DNA of 64,000 nt from Marinobacter sp. S0848L. GTDB lineage: Bacteria; Pseudomonadota; Gammaproteobacteria; Pseudomonadales; Oleiphilaceae. The stretch is from assembly GCF_023016065.1 (NCBI RefSeq), contig NZ_JALKAQ010000002.1, positions 124,001 to 188,000 of the forward strand. The letters run 5' to 3'. Under the pieces are notes generated by a model. That model saw nothing but the letters and a program-made list of their open reading frames with translations, had not been told where the DNA came from and made no database searches. This document shows positions 19,488 to 28,446 of this stretch, one piece after another (position 1 is the first letter of the stretch; every line of letters starts with the position of its first letter). A program made the translations under genes and the position numbers.

Positions 19488-19959
19488 ATCCGTTCGGGTT
19501 CTTTTTGTCTGTTTGGGAAACATTTGCCGTTCGCCCAGCGCGGAAGGCGTGTTTCGCAATCTGGTCACCGAGCAGGGGCTGGCCGATAAAATCTTTATTG
19601 ATTCGTGCGGTACGGCTGACTGGCATACCGGAAAGTCGCCCGACTCTCGCTCTATTGAAGCGGCAGGGCGCAGGAGGATTGATCTTTCGGGTCTGAAAGC
19701 GCGTCAGCTCCAGTCAAACGATCTCGACACCTTTGATTATGTTTTGGTGATGGACCGCTCTAATCTGGCCGATGTGCGGGATATTTGGCGCCAGAACGGC
19801 GGTACTGAGCCAAAATTGTTTCTTGAATTCGGACGCTCGAATGAAGTAGAGGTGCCGGACCCGTATTACGGTGGTGGCGAAGGTTTCGAACATGTTCTCG
19901 ATTTGATCCAGGACGCCAGTGAAGGGTTACTGGAGCATATTCGAGGAAAGCTGGCTTGA
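19480..19959 (+). CDS. Low-molecular-weight protein tyrosine phosphatase
   Basis: A 159-residue cytoplasmic phosphatase. The P-loop CLGNICRS (CX5R) is at residues 11-18 and the general-acid Asp is in [15 protein letters not shown]. Such enzymes often regulate capsule or exopolysaccharide tyrosine kinases (Wzb/Ptp), but no kinase or polysaccharide export gene is adjacent. It overlaps kdsB by 8 bp and murB by 4 bp (TTGA), so it is locked inside the envelope operon. The substrate is unknown. Confidence 0.93.
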   Translation: MSESVRVLFVCLGNICRSPSAEGVFRNLVTEQGLADKIFIDSCGTADWHTGKSPDSRSIEAAGRRRIDLSGLKARQLQSNDLDTFDYVLVMDRSNLADVRDIWRQNGGTEPKLFLEFGRSNEVEVPDPYYGGGEGFEHVLDLIQDASEGLLEHIRGKLA

Positions 19960-20987
19960 GCTACGGCCTGAATATCCGCGAACGGGTCGATTTGAAAGAC
20001 CTGAACACGATGGCAATCGCCGTCAACGCCCAACAGTTTGTCGATATCGAAAATGCCGATCAGCTGGTCGAAGCTCTCGACCTGGCTGCTGACCGGCAGC
20101 TTGAAACGCTGGTGTTGGGTGGTGGCAGTAACCTGGTTTTTGCCGGTGACTTCGAGGGGCTTGTCTTGCACATGGCGCTTCGGGGGCGACGCTGGGAGCA
20201 GGTCGAAGGCGAGACGGCGGTGCTGGCGCTGGCCGCAGGTGAAAACTGGCACGATGCGGTGCTCTACGCCGCGCGCTCCGGCTATCGGGGTATCGAGAAT
20301 TTGGCGCTTATTCCCGGAACGGCGGGCGCTGCTCCGGTTCAGAATATTGGTGCCTATGGCGTGGAATTATGCGATACGCTGGTTAGCGTAACGGCGCTGG
20401 ATTGCGATTCACGCAAAACGGTCACATTAACTGCTGAAGACTGCCAGTTTGCCTATCGCGACAGTTTTTTTAAACGCAATCCGGGGCGATACATCATCCT
20501 TGAGATACGCCTTCGGCTATCCCGTTCGACATCTCTTAAACTAGGATATCGGGATCTTCAGGACTATCTGAGCGATGTTGATACAGCAAAGCTTAGTCCG
20601 CTGGAAGTGGCTGAGGCGGTTATGGCAGTGCGCCGGCGAAAACTGCCGGACCCCGATACCTTGCCAAACACCGGCAGTTTTTTCAAGAATCCGGTGATCG
20701 ATCAGGCCCGGTTCGAACAGCTGCAAAAGCGGTTTCCGGATGTGGTGCATTATCCTCTGACTGATGGTGTCAAACTGGCGGCGGCTTGGTTGATTGATCA
20801 GGCTGGCTGGAAAGGCTATCGCAACGCCCGAGTGGGTATCCATAATCGACAGGCGTTAGTGCTGATAAACCATTCGCAAGGCACGGGTGAGGATGTGCTG
20901 ACGTTGGCAGAGGATGTGCGAAGATCGGTGCGGGAAAAGTTCGGGGTAGAGCTGGAGGTCGAGCCGGGTATCATCGGAACACGCTAA
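19956..20987 (+). CDS. murB: UDP-N-acetylenolpyruvoylglucosamine reductase
   Basis: FAD enzyme that reduces UDP-GlcNAc-enolpyruvate to UDP-MurNAc in peptidoglycan synthesis. A TTG start overlaps the upstream stop by 4 bp and follows GAGGAAAG. The 343-residue type I enzyme shows the FAD-binding VLGGGSNLVF and ENLALIPGTAGAAPVQNIGAYGVE (written in parts: ENLALIPGT and QNIGAYG), the catalytic Ser in NTGSFFKNP and a C-terminal Glu in VEPGIIGT. It is the last gene of the operon before a bidirectional terminator. Confidence 0.96.
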   Translation: MSYGLNIRERVDLKDLNTMAIAVNAQQFVDIENADQLVEALDLAADRQLETLVLGGGSNLVFAGDFEGLVLHMALRGRRWEQVEGETAVLALAAGENWHDAVLYAARSGYRGIENLALIPGTAGAAPVQNIGAYGVELCDTLVSVTALDCDSRKTVTLTAEDCQFAYRDSFFKRNPGRYIILEIRLRLSRSTSLKLGYRDLQDYLSDVDTAKLSPLEVAEAVMAVRRRKLPDPDTLPNTGSFFKNPVIDQARFEQLQKRFPDVVHYPLTDGVKLAAAWLIDQAGWKGYRNARVGIHNRQALVLINHSQGTGEDVLTLAEDVRRSVREKFGVELEVEPGIIGTR

Positions 20988-20996
20988 TAGGATTGG

Positions 20997-21033
20997 AACA
21001 TTCCGGGTAACCACTCGGGCTACCCGGAATGTT
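20997..21033. terminator. Bidirectional terminator between murB and proS
   Basis: A perfect 13-bp stem, AACATTCCGGGTA paired with TACCCGGAATGTT, around an 11-nt loop between the convergent murB and proS genes. Confidence 0.85.
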
Positions 21034-21039
21034 TGCGTC

Positions 21040-22773
21040 TTACAGGCTCGCTTTCGGCGAAGCTTTCATCAGCACAGGCAGTGCGTCTTCTACCGCAATA
21101 TCCTGTTTGTCTTCATCACGACGGCCTTTGTATTCCAAAGTGCCAGCGTTCAGACCACGCTCCGAAATAACGAACCGGTGCGGAATGCCCATCAGCTCCA
21201 TGTCCGCAAACTTCACGCCGGGGCGCAGGTTGCGGTCATCCAGAAGTACGTCATAACCCGCTTCAAGCAGCTCGTTGTAAAGCTTTTCGCCAGCTTCGGC
21301 AACGGTCGGTGCTTTGTGGGCGTTCAGCAGCACAATGGCAACCTGGAAAGGTGCAATCGCGTCTGGCCAGATGATGCCTTTGTCGTCATGGTTTTGTTCA
21401 ATGGATGAGGCCACGATGCGTGACACGCCAATGCCGTAGCAGCCCATTTCCATAACGACCGATTTTCCGTTTTCATCCAATACGGTGGCATTGAGCGCTG
21501 AGCTGTACTTGTTGCCCAGCTTGAAAATGTGGCCAACTTCGATGCCGCGACGAATTTCCAGTGTGCCGTTACCGTCCGGGCTTGGATCACCTTCTACAAC
21601 GTTACGGATATCTTCAACGCGGCCTACCGGAACATCACGCTCCCAGTTAACGCCCGTCAGATGATAGTCGTCTTTATTGGCGCCGCACACGAAGTCTGCC
21701 AGATGGGCCGCGCTGCGATCGACAATGGTCGGGATCGGCAGGTTGACGGGGCCGATTGAGCCCGCTTTGCAGCCAATGGCTTTCTCGATCTCTTCATCGG
21801 CGGCCATGGTCAGAGGTTCAGCCACGCCCTGCAGATTTTCAGCTTTGATGTCGTTCAGGGTGTGGTCGCCACGCAGGATAAGCGCAATCAGGCCGGCTTC
21901 ACCATTCTCGTCGGCCTCAGCTTTCACAATCAGGGTTTTCACGCTGCGCTCGGCGGGCAGGCCCAAGAATTCGGATACAGCTTCAATGGTTTTCTGACCC
22001 GGGGTGTGCACTTCTTTCATTTCTTCTGAAGCTGCAGGGCGGTCGCCGGCTGGCGCAATCGCTTCCGCTTTCTCGATGTTTGCTGCGTATTCACCGCCTG
22101 TGCTGAATACGATGGCGTCTTCACCAGAAGAGGCCAGTACGTGGAACTCGTGGGAGCTACTGCCGCCAATAGAACCAGAGTCTGCCTGTACCGGGCGGTA
22201 ATCCAGGCCCAGACGATCAAATATGTTGCAGTAAGTCTGGTGCATGAGCTGGTAGGTGTCGTCCAGCGATGCCGCGTTAATATGGAAGGAGTAGGCATCC
22301 TTCATGATGAATTCACGGGCACGCATTACGCCGAATCGTGGACGGCGTTCATCACGGAATTTGGTTTGAATCTGGTAAAAGTTCGCAGGCAGTTCTTTGT
22401 AGCTTTTGAGCTCGTTGCGAACCAGATCGGTGATCACTTCTTCATGAGTCGGGCCTACGCAGAAATCCCGGCCATGACGATCGTGCAGGCGAAGCAACTC
22501 GCCACCGTATTGCTCCCAACGGCCGGATTCTTGCCATAGCTCGGCCGGCTGAACCGCAGGCATGAGTACTTCCTGGGCTCCACTTTTGTCCATTTCTTCA
22601 CGTACAATCCGTTCTACTTTGCGCAAGGTTCTTAGGCCTAATGGTAGCCAAGAGTAAAGGCCTGCGGCCAACTTACGGATCATGCCTGCGCGTAGCATCA
22701 GCTGATGGCTGATAATTTCCGCGTCAGAAGGAGTCTCTTTTTGGGTGGCAATCAGATAACGGCTAGCTCGCAT
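21040..22773 (-). CDS. proS: Prolyl-tRNA synthetase
   Basis: Class II synthetase charging tRNA-Pro. The 577-residue protein is the bacterial type with an editing (INS) domain between motifs 2 and 3. Motif 2 is around [17 protein letters not shown], the INS domain spans about residues 225-400, motif 3 is around [13 protein letters not shown], and the anticodon domain ends the protein. It is divergent from the TetR gene at 22.9 kb. Confidence 0.97.
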   Translation of the reverse strand: MRASRYLIATQKETPSDAEIISHQLMLRAGMIRKLAAGLYSWLPLGLRTLRKVERIVREEMDKSGAQEVLMPAVQPAELWQESGRWEQYGGELLRLHDRHGRDFCVGPTHEEVITDLVRNELKSYKELPANFYQIQTKFRDERRPRFGVMRAREFIMKDAYSFHINAASLDDTYQLMHQTYCNIFDRLGLDYRPVQADSGSIGGSSSHEFHVLASSGEDAIVFSTGGEYAANIEKAEAIAPAGDRPAASEEMKEVHTPGQKTIEAVSEFLGLPAERSVKTLIVKAEADENGEAGLIALILRGDHTLNDIKAENLQGVAEPLTMAADEEIEKAIGCKAGSIGPVNLPIPTIVDRSAAHLADFVCGANKDDYHLTGVNWERDVPVGRVEDIRNVVEGDPSPDGNGTLEIRRGIEVGHIFKLGNKYSSALNATVLDENGKSVVMEMGCYGIGVSRIVASSIEQNHDDKGIIWPDAIAPFQVAIVLLNAHKAPTVAEAGEKLYNELLEAGYDVLLDDRNLRPGVKFADMELMGIPHRFVISERGLNAGTLEYKGRRDEDKQDIAVEDALPVLMKASPKASL

Positions 22774-22897
22774 CGTGTCTTCCGCTTTATTGAAAAGTGG
22801 GGATTGGACTAATTGGCAGTGGTACTGGCCCGAAACTGCCTTTCATTGTCTTAAAGTGAGCGTTATTGTACGGAGCCTGCCCCATAAGGTACAGATG

Positions 22898-23521
22898 ATG
22901 ACAGACGAATCTATAAATGTAGCGCCGCGCCGAAAGCCTGTACAGGCGCGTAGCCGAGAACGTGTCGATACCATTCTCCGCCATGCGGCCGAAATCTTTC
23001 ACGAAAATGGTGTGGATGGCACCAGCATGTCGGCCATCGCCCGCCAATCGGGGATGTCGCTGGCTTCGCTCTATCGCTACTTTCCAAACAAAGCAGCCAT
23101 TGTTCACGCGCTCGCGGAAGGGCACGTTGAAAAAATGGAAACAGCGCTGCGTGAGCGCCTGCAAGAAGTCGGCTTGTCTGAAGCCGTCGACGTGCTGATC
23201 GACCTTTTCTACGAGTTCTATCGAACTGAACCGGCTTATTCGGCGATCTGGAGTGGCGTTGAATCAATGCCGGAACTTCGTGAGCTGGATCTGCGGGAGC
23301 TCTACAGTAACGCCCGGGATTTTGATGCGCGGCTCAAACAGGAGTTTCCCGGTATACCCGATGAGCGCCGTTGGACGGCTAGCCTGTTATTGCCACGCTC
23401 TGCAGGCTCCATTCTCAGGCTGGCAGCGACTTTGCCTGAGTCGCAGGGGGCTTTGCTGGCAACCGAGCTCAAATGTATGGCCCGCGCCTATCTAATGGAG
23501 CTGATTCGTCAGGACAAGTAA
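22898..23521 (+). CDS. TetR/AcrR family transcriptional regulator
   Basis: A 207-residue repressor-type protein. The start is at ATG 22898 (or the adjacent ATG 22895), preceded by AAGGT; a longer frame lacks family support. The N-terminal helix-turn-helix reads TSMSAIARQSGMSLASLYRYFPNKAAIV at about residues 36-63 (quoted in parts: ARQSGMSLASLYRYF). The C-terminal ligand domain has no recognisable effector motif. It is divergent from proS and convergent with the Lrp-type gene; targets are unknown. Confidence 0.88.
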   Translation: MTDESINVAPRRKPVQARSRERVDTILRHAAEIFHENGVDGTSMSAIARQSGMSLASLYRYFPNKAAIVHALAEGHVEKMETALRERLQEVGLSEAVDVLIDLFYEFYRTEPAYSAIWSGVESMPELRELDLRELYSNARDFDARLKQEFPGIPDERRWTASLLLPRSAGSILRLAATLPESQGALLATELKCMARAYLMELIRQDK

Positions 23522-24006
23522 CCCAAAGGCAGGGCGGTACTGTCGATGACTCGCCGCAATACGAAACTTGAGTGAACACCGCTGACGCCGGGTATGCGGG
23601 TGATGTGGTTGAGCAAGAACTGGTGGTAGTGGTCCATATCCGGTACCACAACTTTTAACATGTAATCCGCACTCTGCCCGGTGATCAGATAACATTCCTG
23701 TACTTCCGGGTAGTTTGCAATCTGCTCCTCGAAATCTGCGAACCGTTCCGGGGTGTGTCTGTCCATTCCGATCAGAATGACGGCGGTCAGGGCTAATCCT
23801 AGTTTCTTGTGGTCTAGGATCGTGGCGGTTCGGATGATGATACCCGCTTCTTCTAATGACCTAACCCGGCGTAGGCAAGGCGAAGGCGAAAGACCGACCT
23901 TCTCGGCGAGTTGCTGGTTGGTTAGTGATCCATCTCTCTGCAATTGTTCGAGAATCTTTCTATCAGTTTTGTCTATTTTAGCTAACGCTTTGTCGTTGCT
24001 TGGCAC
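23509..24006 (-). CDS. Lrp/AsnC family transcriptional regulator
   Basis: A 165-residue regulator. The N-terminal winged helix-turn-helix (DRKILEQLQRDG, NQQLAEKVGLSPSPCLRRV) is followed by the RAM/AsnC ligand domain with VQECYLITGQSADYMLKVVV. The start is a GTG at 24006 preceded by GGTGA. Its 3' end overlaps the convergent TetR gene by 13 bp. It is divergent from leuA, and a perfect palindrome lies 25 bp upstream of its start, so regulation of itself and leuA is plausible but unproven. Confidence 0.93.
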   Translation of the reverse strand: MPSNDKALAKIDKTDRKILEQLQRDGSLTNQQLAEKVGLSPSPCLRRVRSLEEAGIIIRTATILDHKKLGLALTAVILIGMDRHTPERFADFEEQIANYPEVQECYLITGQSADYMLKVVVPDMDHYHQFLLNHITRIPGVSGVHSSFVLRRVIDSTALPLGYLS

Positions 24007-24030
24007 AATATTTCACCATTCGAGTTGATC

Positions 24031-24046
24031 TGGCAATATTTTGCCA
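24031..24046. promoter_or_regulatory. Palindromic candidate operator between the Lrp-type gene and leuA
   Basis: TGGCAATATTTTGCCA is a perfect 6-bp inverted repeat around a 4-nt AT spacer. It lies 25 bp upstream of the Lrp-type start and 98 bp upstream of leuA, within a divergent promoter region. Lrp/AsnC proteins commonly autoregulate through AT-centred dyads; binding here is inferred. Confidence 0.45.
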
Positions 24047-24143
24047 TACCTTTTGCAGCTTCGGCTAAAATTCGCAATCGAATGGCGCAATAAGTTAGTT
24101 AAACTGTCGTTATCTCTTAGATCAGTGAAAGGAATTGTCAGAC

Positions 24144-25838
24144 ATGGCTTTTGATCATCGGAAATACGCTCCCTTTAAGCCCGTAGCCAAGAAAGATCGC
24201 CGTTGGCCTGATGCGGTCATTGAGAAGGCGCCTACCTGGTGCGCCGTGGATTTGCGGGATGGCAACCAGTCTTTGATCAAACCGATGTCGGTTGCGCAAA
24301 AGCAGCGCCTGTTTGACTTGCTGGTGAAGCTGGGGTTCAAGGAAATTGAAATAGGGTTTCCGGCGGCCAGCCAGCCAGACTTCGATTTTTGTCGGAAGCT
24401 TATTGAAGAGAATCGAATTCCGGCTGATGTCACCATTCAGGTGCTGACACAGGCTCGCTCGGAATTGATTGAACGTACCTACGAAGCTCTTGATGGTGCC
24501 AAGCAGGCCATTGTGCATGTTTACAACTCCACCTCTACGGTTCAGCGTGAACAGGTATTCGGGCTCGATCGTGACGGCATCTGCGACATCGCTCGCAATG
24601 GAGCTGCGTTGGTCAAAGAGATCGCGGGACGTTATCCGAACACCGAGTGGGCATTCCAGTATTCTCCCGAAAGTTTTACCGGCACCGAACTGGATTTCGC
24701 TGCAGATGTTATCGATGCAGTCACCGAGGTGTGGCGGCCGGATCAAGGGCAACCTGTGATCATCAATTTGCCGGCTACCGTTGAAATGTCAACGCCGAAT
24801 GTTTTCGCAGATCAGGTGGAATGGATCTGTGAAAACATCCGGTACCGGGATTACTTGAGCATCAGCGTTCATACCCATAACGATCGCGGCTGCGGCGTGG
24901 CGGCAGCGGAGCTGGCGGTCATGGCCGGTGCGGATCGGGTTGAAGGCACCTTGATGGGTAACGGAGAGCGCACAGGTAACATGGATTTGGTCACAATGGC
25001 CATGAACTTGTATTCCCAAGGTGTTGATCCTGAACTGGATCTGTCTGGTATGGCTGAGATTACCGAAGTGGTAGAAGCCTGTACTGAGATCTCCACACAT
25101 CCTCGTCATCCCTATGCTGGCGAGTTGGTCTTTACGGCGTTTTCGGGTAGCCACCAGGACGCGATCCGAAAATGTCTGGCACAACGCAAAGACGGGGATG
25201 TGTGGAATGTTGCTTACTTGCCAATTGACCCCGCCGATCTGGGCCGTCGTTATGAAGAGGTGGTACGGATTAATAGCCAGTCCGGTAAAGGTGGTGTGGC
25301 CTACGTGTTGGAGCGCGATTACGATATCAGCTTGCCTAGATGGTTGCAGATTGAGTTCAGCAAGGTGGTCCAGTCGGAAGCCGAAACCAACGGTGGCGAG
25401 ATTGACTCAAACACCATTCATCGCCTCTTCGAAGAGCGGTACCTGAAGGTAGCGAAAGACTGGGCGTTGCGTACTTACAACCTGCATCGTGACGATGATG
25501 GCGTTCGAGCCGATGTGGTCGTTGGCGCAGATGAATCGTCTGTTGCCTTGGAAGGTCGAGGCCTGGGTGCGGTTGAGGCCGTTTCAGATGCGCTTACCGG
25601 TCGATTTGGCGTCTCCATCGCGGTTGAGGCCTACGATGAGTTTGCGTTGGGTGAGGGGACGAAAGCGAATGCTTTGGCTTGTATTCGTTTGAATGCCAAC
25701 GGCAGGCTTTGTAGTGCGGCCGCACTGGCTGAAGATACAACTTCGGCGACCTTGCAAGCATTGTTCTCAGCGGTGGCTCAGGAAGTTGGCGAGCAGATGC
25801 CTGCGTCAGCTGAAAGCTCGGAGCCCGTCTCCGCTTAA
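24144..25838 (+). CDS. leuA: 2-isopropylmalate synthase (long type)
   Basis: First committed enzyme of leucine synthesis: condenses acetyl-CoA with 2-ketoisovalerate. The ATG at 24144 lies 10 bases after GAAAGGA; a TTG at 24135 is too close to that site. The 564-residue protein belongs to the LeuA type 2 lineage found in Pseudomonas and actinobacteria. The catalytic domain has CAVDLRDGNQSLI and HTHNDRGCGVAAAELAVMAG, and the C-terminal allosteric leucine-binding domain starts around residue 430. It is followed by a strong terminator. Confidence 0.96.
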   Translation: MAFDHRKYAPFKPVAKKDRRWPDAVIEKAPTWCAVDLRDGNQSLIKPMSVAQKQRLFDLLVKLGFKEIEIGFPAASQPDFDFCRKLIEENRIPADVTIQVLTQARSELIERTYEALDGAKQAIVHVYNSTSTVQREQVFGLDRDGICDIARNGAALVKEIAGRYPNTEWAFQYSPESFTGTELDFAADVIDAVTEVWRPDQGQPVIINLPATVEMSTPNVFADQVEWICENIRYRDYLSISVHTHNDRGCGVAAAELAVMAGADRVEGTLMGNGERTGNMDLVTMAMNLYSQGVDPELDLSGMAEITEVVEACTEISTHPRHPYAGELVFTAFSGSHQDAIRKCLAQRKDGDVWNVAYLPIDPADLGRRYEEVVRINSQSGKGGVAYVLERDYDISLPRWLQIEFSKVVQSEAETNGGEIDSNTIHRLFEERYLKVAKDWALRTYNLHRDDDGVRADVVVGADESSVALEGRGLGAVEAVSDALTGRFGVSIAVEAYDEFALGEGTKANALACIRLNANGRLCSAAALAEDTTSATLQALFSAVAQEVGEQMPASAESSEPVSA

Positions 25839-25867
25839 TGGTTGTTATTTTAGCTAGAATGGAAACC

Positions 25868-25897
25868 AAAACAGCCGGCACGAATGCCGGCTGTTTT
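25868..25897. terminator. Bidirectional terminator between leuA and cspA
   Basis: Perfect 13-bp stem AAAACAGCCGGCA / TGCCGGCTGTTTT with a CGAA tetraloop and flanking A and T runs, between convergent genes. Confidence 0.93.
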
Positions 25898-25942
25898 GTT
25901 CCGTCTGCCCGTGAGGGGCATCAGGCAGTTAACATAAGCCTT

Positions 25943-26152
25943 TTATAGCGGCGTTACGTTCTCTGCCTGCGGGCCTTTGGGGCCCTGAGTAACGGTGAAC
26001 TGCACTTGCTGGCCTTCGGCCAATGTGCGGAAGCCGCCGGAGTTGATTGCGCTGTAGTGAACGAAAACGTCACTGCCGCCTTCCTGCTCAATAAAGCCAA
26101 AGCCTTTAGCTTCGTTGAACCACTTAACCTGGCCAGTTTTTGTATCAGACAT
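25943..26152 (-). CDS. Cold-shock-domain protein (CspA family)
   Basis: A 69-residue single cold-shock domain that binds single-stranded nucleic acid and acts as an RNA chaperone. RNP1 (KGFGFIEQ) and RNP2 (DVFVHYSAI) are both present. A sigma-70-like promoter 150 bp upstream predicts a leader of about 147 nt, typical of cold-regulated csp mRNAs. Which paralogue this is cannot be told from sequence alone. Confidence 0.95.
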   Translation of the reverse strand: MSDTKTGQVKWFNEAKGFGFIEQEGGSDVFVHYSAINSGGFRTLAEGQQVQFTVTQGPKGPQAENVTPL

Positions 26153-26305
26153 TGATCTATCCTGTACTTACTAAAAGGTTTGCCCTCACGGGACCATGCA
26201 TGCTGAATAATTCGGGAGGTTCTGATGAAAGGGGCAACGAAAAGCCGGGGGCAGGACGTTGGAGCACATTCGCCAAATACCGCTGCAGAATTACACAGCA
26301 ATTTC

Positions 26306-26333
26306 AGTATAGACCGACTTTACCGTCCGTCAA
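26306..26333 (-). promoter_or_regulatory. Promoter of the cold-shock gene with long 5' leader
   Basis: On the minus strand, -35 TTGACG (26328-26333), a 16-bp spacer and -10 TATACT (26306-26311). The predicted start near 26299 gives an untranslated leader of about 147 nt down to 26153. No gene is visible from 26153 to 26463; the leader, this promoter and an AT-rich stretch account for it. Confidence 0.7.
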
Positions 26334-26408
26334 TTTTTTATTTGTCGCATTCGAAAGTTTTTTTGTCATAAAAAACAATTGTTTGTGACTTCTTGGGAAA
26401 CACAAGAC

Positions 26409-26452
26409 CACCTCCGCAATGGAGGTAGTCTCGAATCGTTTCTGCGGAGGTG
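26409..26452 (-). terminator. Possible terminator after the propionyl-CoA synthetase gene
   Basis: A 10-bp inverted repeat (CACCTCCGCA / TGCGGAGGTG) with a 24-nt loop lies just after the stop. The tail TCTTGTGTTT on the minus strand is only modestly T-rich, so the call is weak. Confidence 0.4.
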
Positions 26453-26463
26453 CGTTTGGCAGG

Positions 26464-28338
26464 TCAGTGCCTGAGAGCTTCGCTGATTTCCTCCAGAATG
26501 GCCGGATCATCTATCGTACTTGGTACGCTGTATTCTTCCTGATCGGCAATCTGACGAATGACTCTCCTCAGAATTTTGCCTGATCGCGTTTTAGGCAGAC
26601 GCTCAACCACGATCGCGCGCCGGAAACAGGCTATCGCGCCAATTTTTTCTCGCACCATCTCTACAAGCTCTTCTTCGAGTTCATCCGGGTCGATGGTCGC
26701 GCCGTCTTTAATGAGCACCAAGCCAATGGGTAACTGGCCTTTGAGGTCGTCGTGGGCGCCAACAACGCAACACTCTGCGATTGCCGGATGAGAGGCGACC
26801 ACTTCTTCCATCTCACCGGTTGAGAGGCGATGGCCTGCCACGTTAATGACATCGTCGGTTCGACCCATGATGAAAACGTAACCGTCTTCGTCAATGTAGC
26901 CGCCATCGCCTGAACTGTAGTAGCCCGGAATCGGGCGGAGATAACTGTTCAGGAAGCGTTCGTCGTCGCCCCAAACGGTCATCAGGCAGCCGGGGGGCAG
27001 CGGGAGTTTAACGGCGATCTGGCCTTGCTCACCATCGGGAACGACAGAGCCATCCATGTTGACCACGCGCACATCGTAGCCCGGTGACGGTACGGTTGAA
27101 GAGCCGGGTTTGGTGGCCATCATTTCGATTCCGGCCGGGTTGCAGCAGATTGCCCATCCGGTTTCGGTTTGCCACCAGTGATCCAGAATCGGAAGGTTGG
27201 TGTTCTCTTTCAGCCATTCGTAGGTAGGCGGGTCCAAGCGTTCGCCGGCCAGATAAATCCGCTTCAGTGACGAGGTGTCGTATTTGCTGAGCTGTGTGGC
27301 TTCGGGGTCTTCCTTCCGAACCGCGCGAAAGGCCGTAGGGGCGGTAAACAGTATGTCTACCTTGTGGTCCTGGATGACTCGCCAGAAGGCCCCCGCATCG
27401 GGCGTTTTAATGGGTTTGCCTTCGTAAAGCACCGTGGTGCAGCCGGCGAACAGCGGACCGTAAACAATGTAGCTGTGCCCAACAACCCAGCCAACGTCGG
27501 AGGCTGCCCAATACACATCCCCGGGTTTCGCATCGTAGACCAGGCTCATGCTGTACTTGAGCGCAACGGCATGACCGCCGTTATCCCGAACTACGCCCTT
27601 GGGTTTGCCCGTGGTCCCCGACGTGTAGAGGATGTAGAGCGGATCGGTGGCGTTCACTGGTACGGGGTCTGCGGGTGCGGCGTTTACGCATAGATCGTTC
27701 CAGTCCCGGTCCCGGCTGGCTTCCATGCTGGCTTTTGCTTGTGGACGTTGGAACACCACGCAGATCTCGGGCTTATGGCTCGATTGCTCGATGGCTTTAT
27801 CCACTAGCGGCTTGTATTCAATCACGTTGCTGATTTCGATACCGCAAGAAGCGGTGATGACGGCTTTTGGAGTGGCATCATCAATTCGCACAGCCAGTTC
27901 ATGAGCCGCAAACCCGCCAAATACCACCGAGTGGATAGCGCCAAGACGCGCGCAGGCCAGCATGGCAATGGCGGCTTGGGGGATCATTGGCATATAGATA
28001 ATGACCCGGTCGCCTTTTTGTATGCCTTGCGCTTTCAGTGCGCCTGCGAAAATTGCAACTTCGTCGCGCAGTTCGTTGTATGTGTAAGTTTTCTGGGTGT
28101 TGGTGACCGGCGAATCGTAAATAAGGGCGGCTTGGTCGCCACGGCCAGCGCGAATATTGGCATCCAGCGCAACATCACTGGTGTTCAGTGTTCCGTCTGG
28201 AAACCATTCGCCGTGACCGTTTTCGAGCGGCCGCCAGATGGTGTTGGGTGCCGAGGCCCAATCGATGTGGCGGGCTTGTTCACGCCAGAAGTCGTCACGT
28301 TGATCGATGGAATGGCGAAATGCGGAGTTGTAGCTCAT
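26464..28338 (-). CDS. prpE: Propionyl-CoA synthetase-like acyl-CoA synthetase
   Basis: AMP-forming ligase activating propionate or another short acid to its CoA ester. It has 624 residues from the ATG at 28338, which follows GGTGGAG. The N-terminal ACAS_N region is FWREQARHIDW. The AMP-binding signature is YTSGTTGKPKGVVRDNGG, and a motif GWVVGHSYIVYGPL follows. A C-terminal lid has the catalytic Lys in PKTRSGKILRR. Overall similarity is closer to E. coli PrpE than to Acs, but acetate use cannot be excluded. No prpBCD genes are nearby. Confidence 0.85.
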   Translation of the reverse strand: MSYNSAFRHSIDQRDDFWREQARHIDWASAPNTIWRPLENGHGEWFPDGTLNTSDVALDANIRAGRGDQAALIYDSPVTNTQKTYTYNELRDEVAIFAGALKAQGIQKGDRVIIYMPMIPQAAIAMLACARLGAIHSVVFGGFAAHELAVRIDDATPKAVITASCGIEISNVIEYKPLVDKAIEQSSHKPEICVVFQRPQAKASMEASRDRDWNDLCVNAAPADPVPVNATDPLYILYTSGTTGKPKGVVRDNGGHAVALKYSMSLVYDAKPGDVYWAASDVGWVVGHSYIVYGPLFAGCTTVLYEGKPIKTPDAGAFWRVIQDHKVDILFTAPTAFRAVRKEDPEATQLSKYDTSSLKRIYLAGERLDPPTYEWLKENTNLPILDHWWQTETGWAICCNPAGIEMMATKPGSSTVPSPGYDVRVVNMDGSVVPDGEQGQIAVKLPLPPGCLMTVWGDDERFLNSYLRPIPGYYSSGDGGYIDEDGYVFIMGRTDDVINVAGHRLSTGEMEEVVASHPAIAECCVVGAHDDLKGQLPIGLVLIKDGATIDPDELEEELVEMVREKIGAIACFRRAIVVERLPKTRSGKILRRVIRQIADQEEYSVPSTIDDPAILEEISEALRH

Positions 28339-28446
28339 AAGCTCCACCTTAGTTGAGCGGTTTTTATTTTATGTTTGGTTCCGTCAACTGTAGGAGTTTT
28401 GAGGGGCTGAGCTAGTAGACCATAGGCGTAGTAAGGGGCGATTAGT

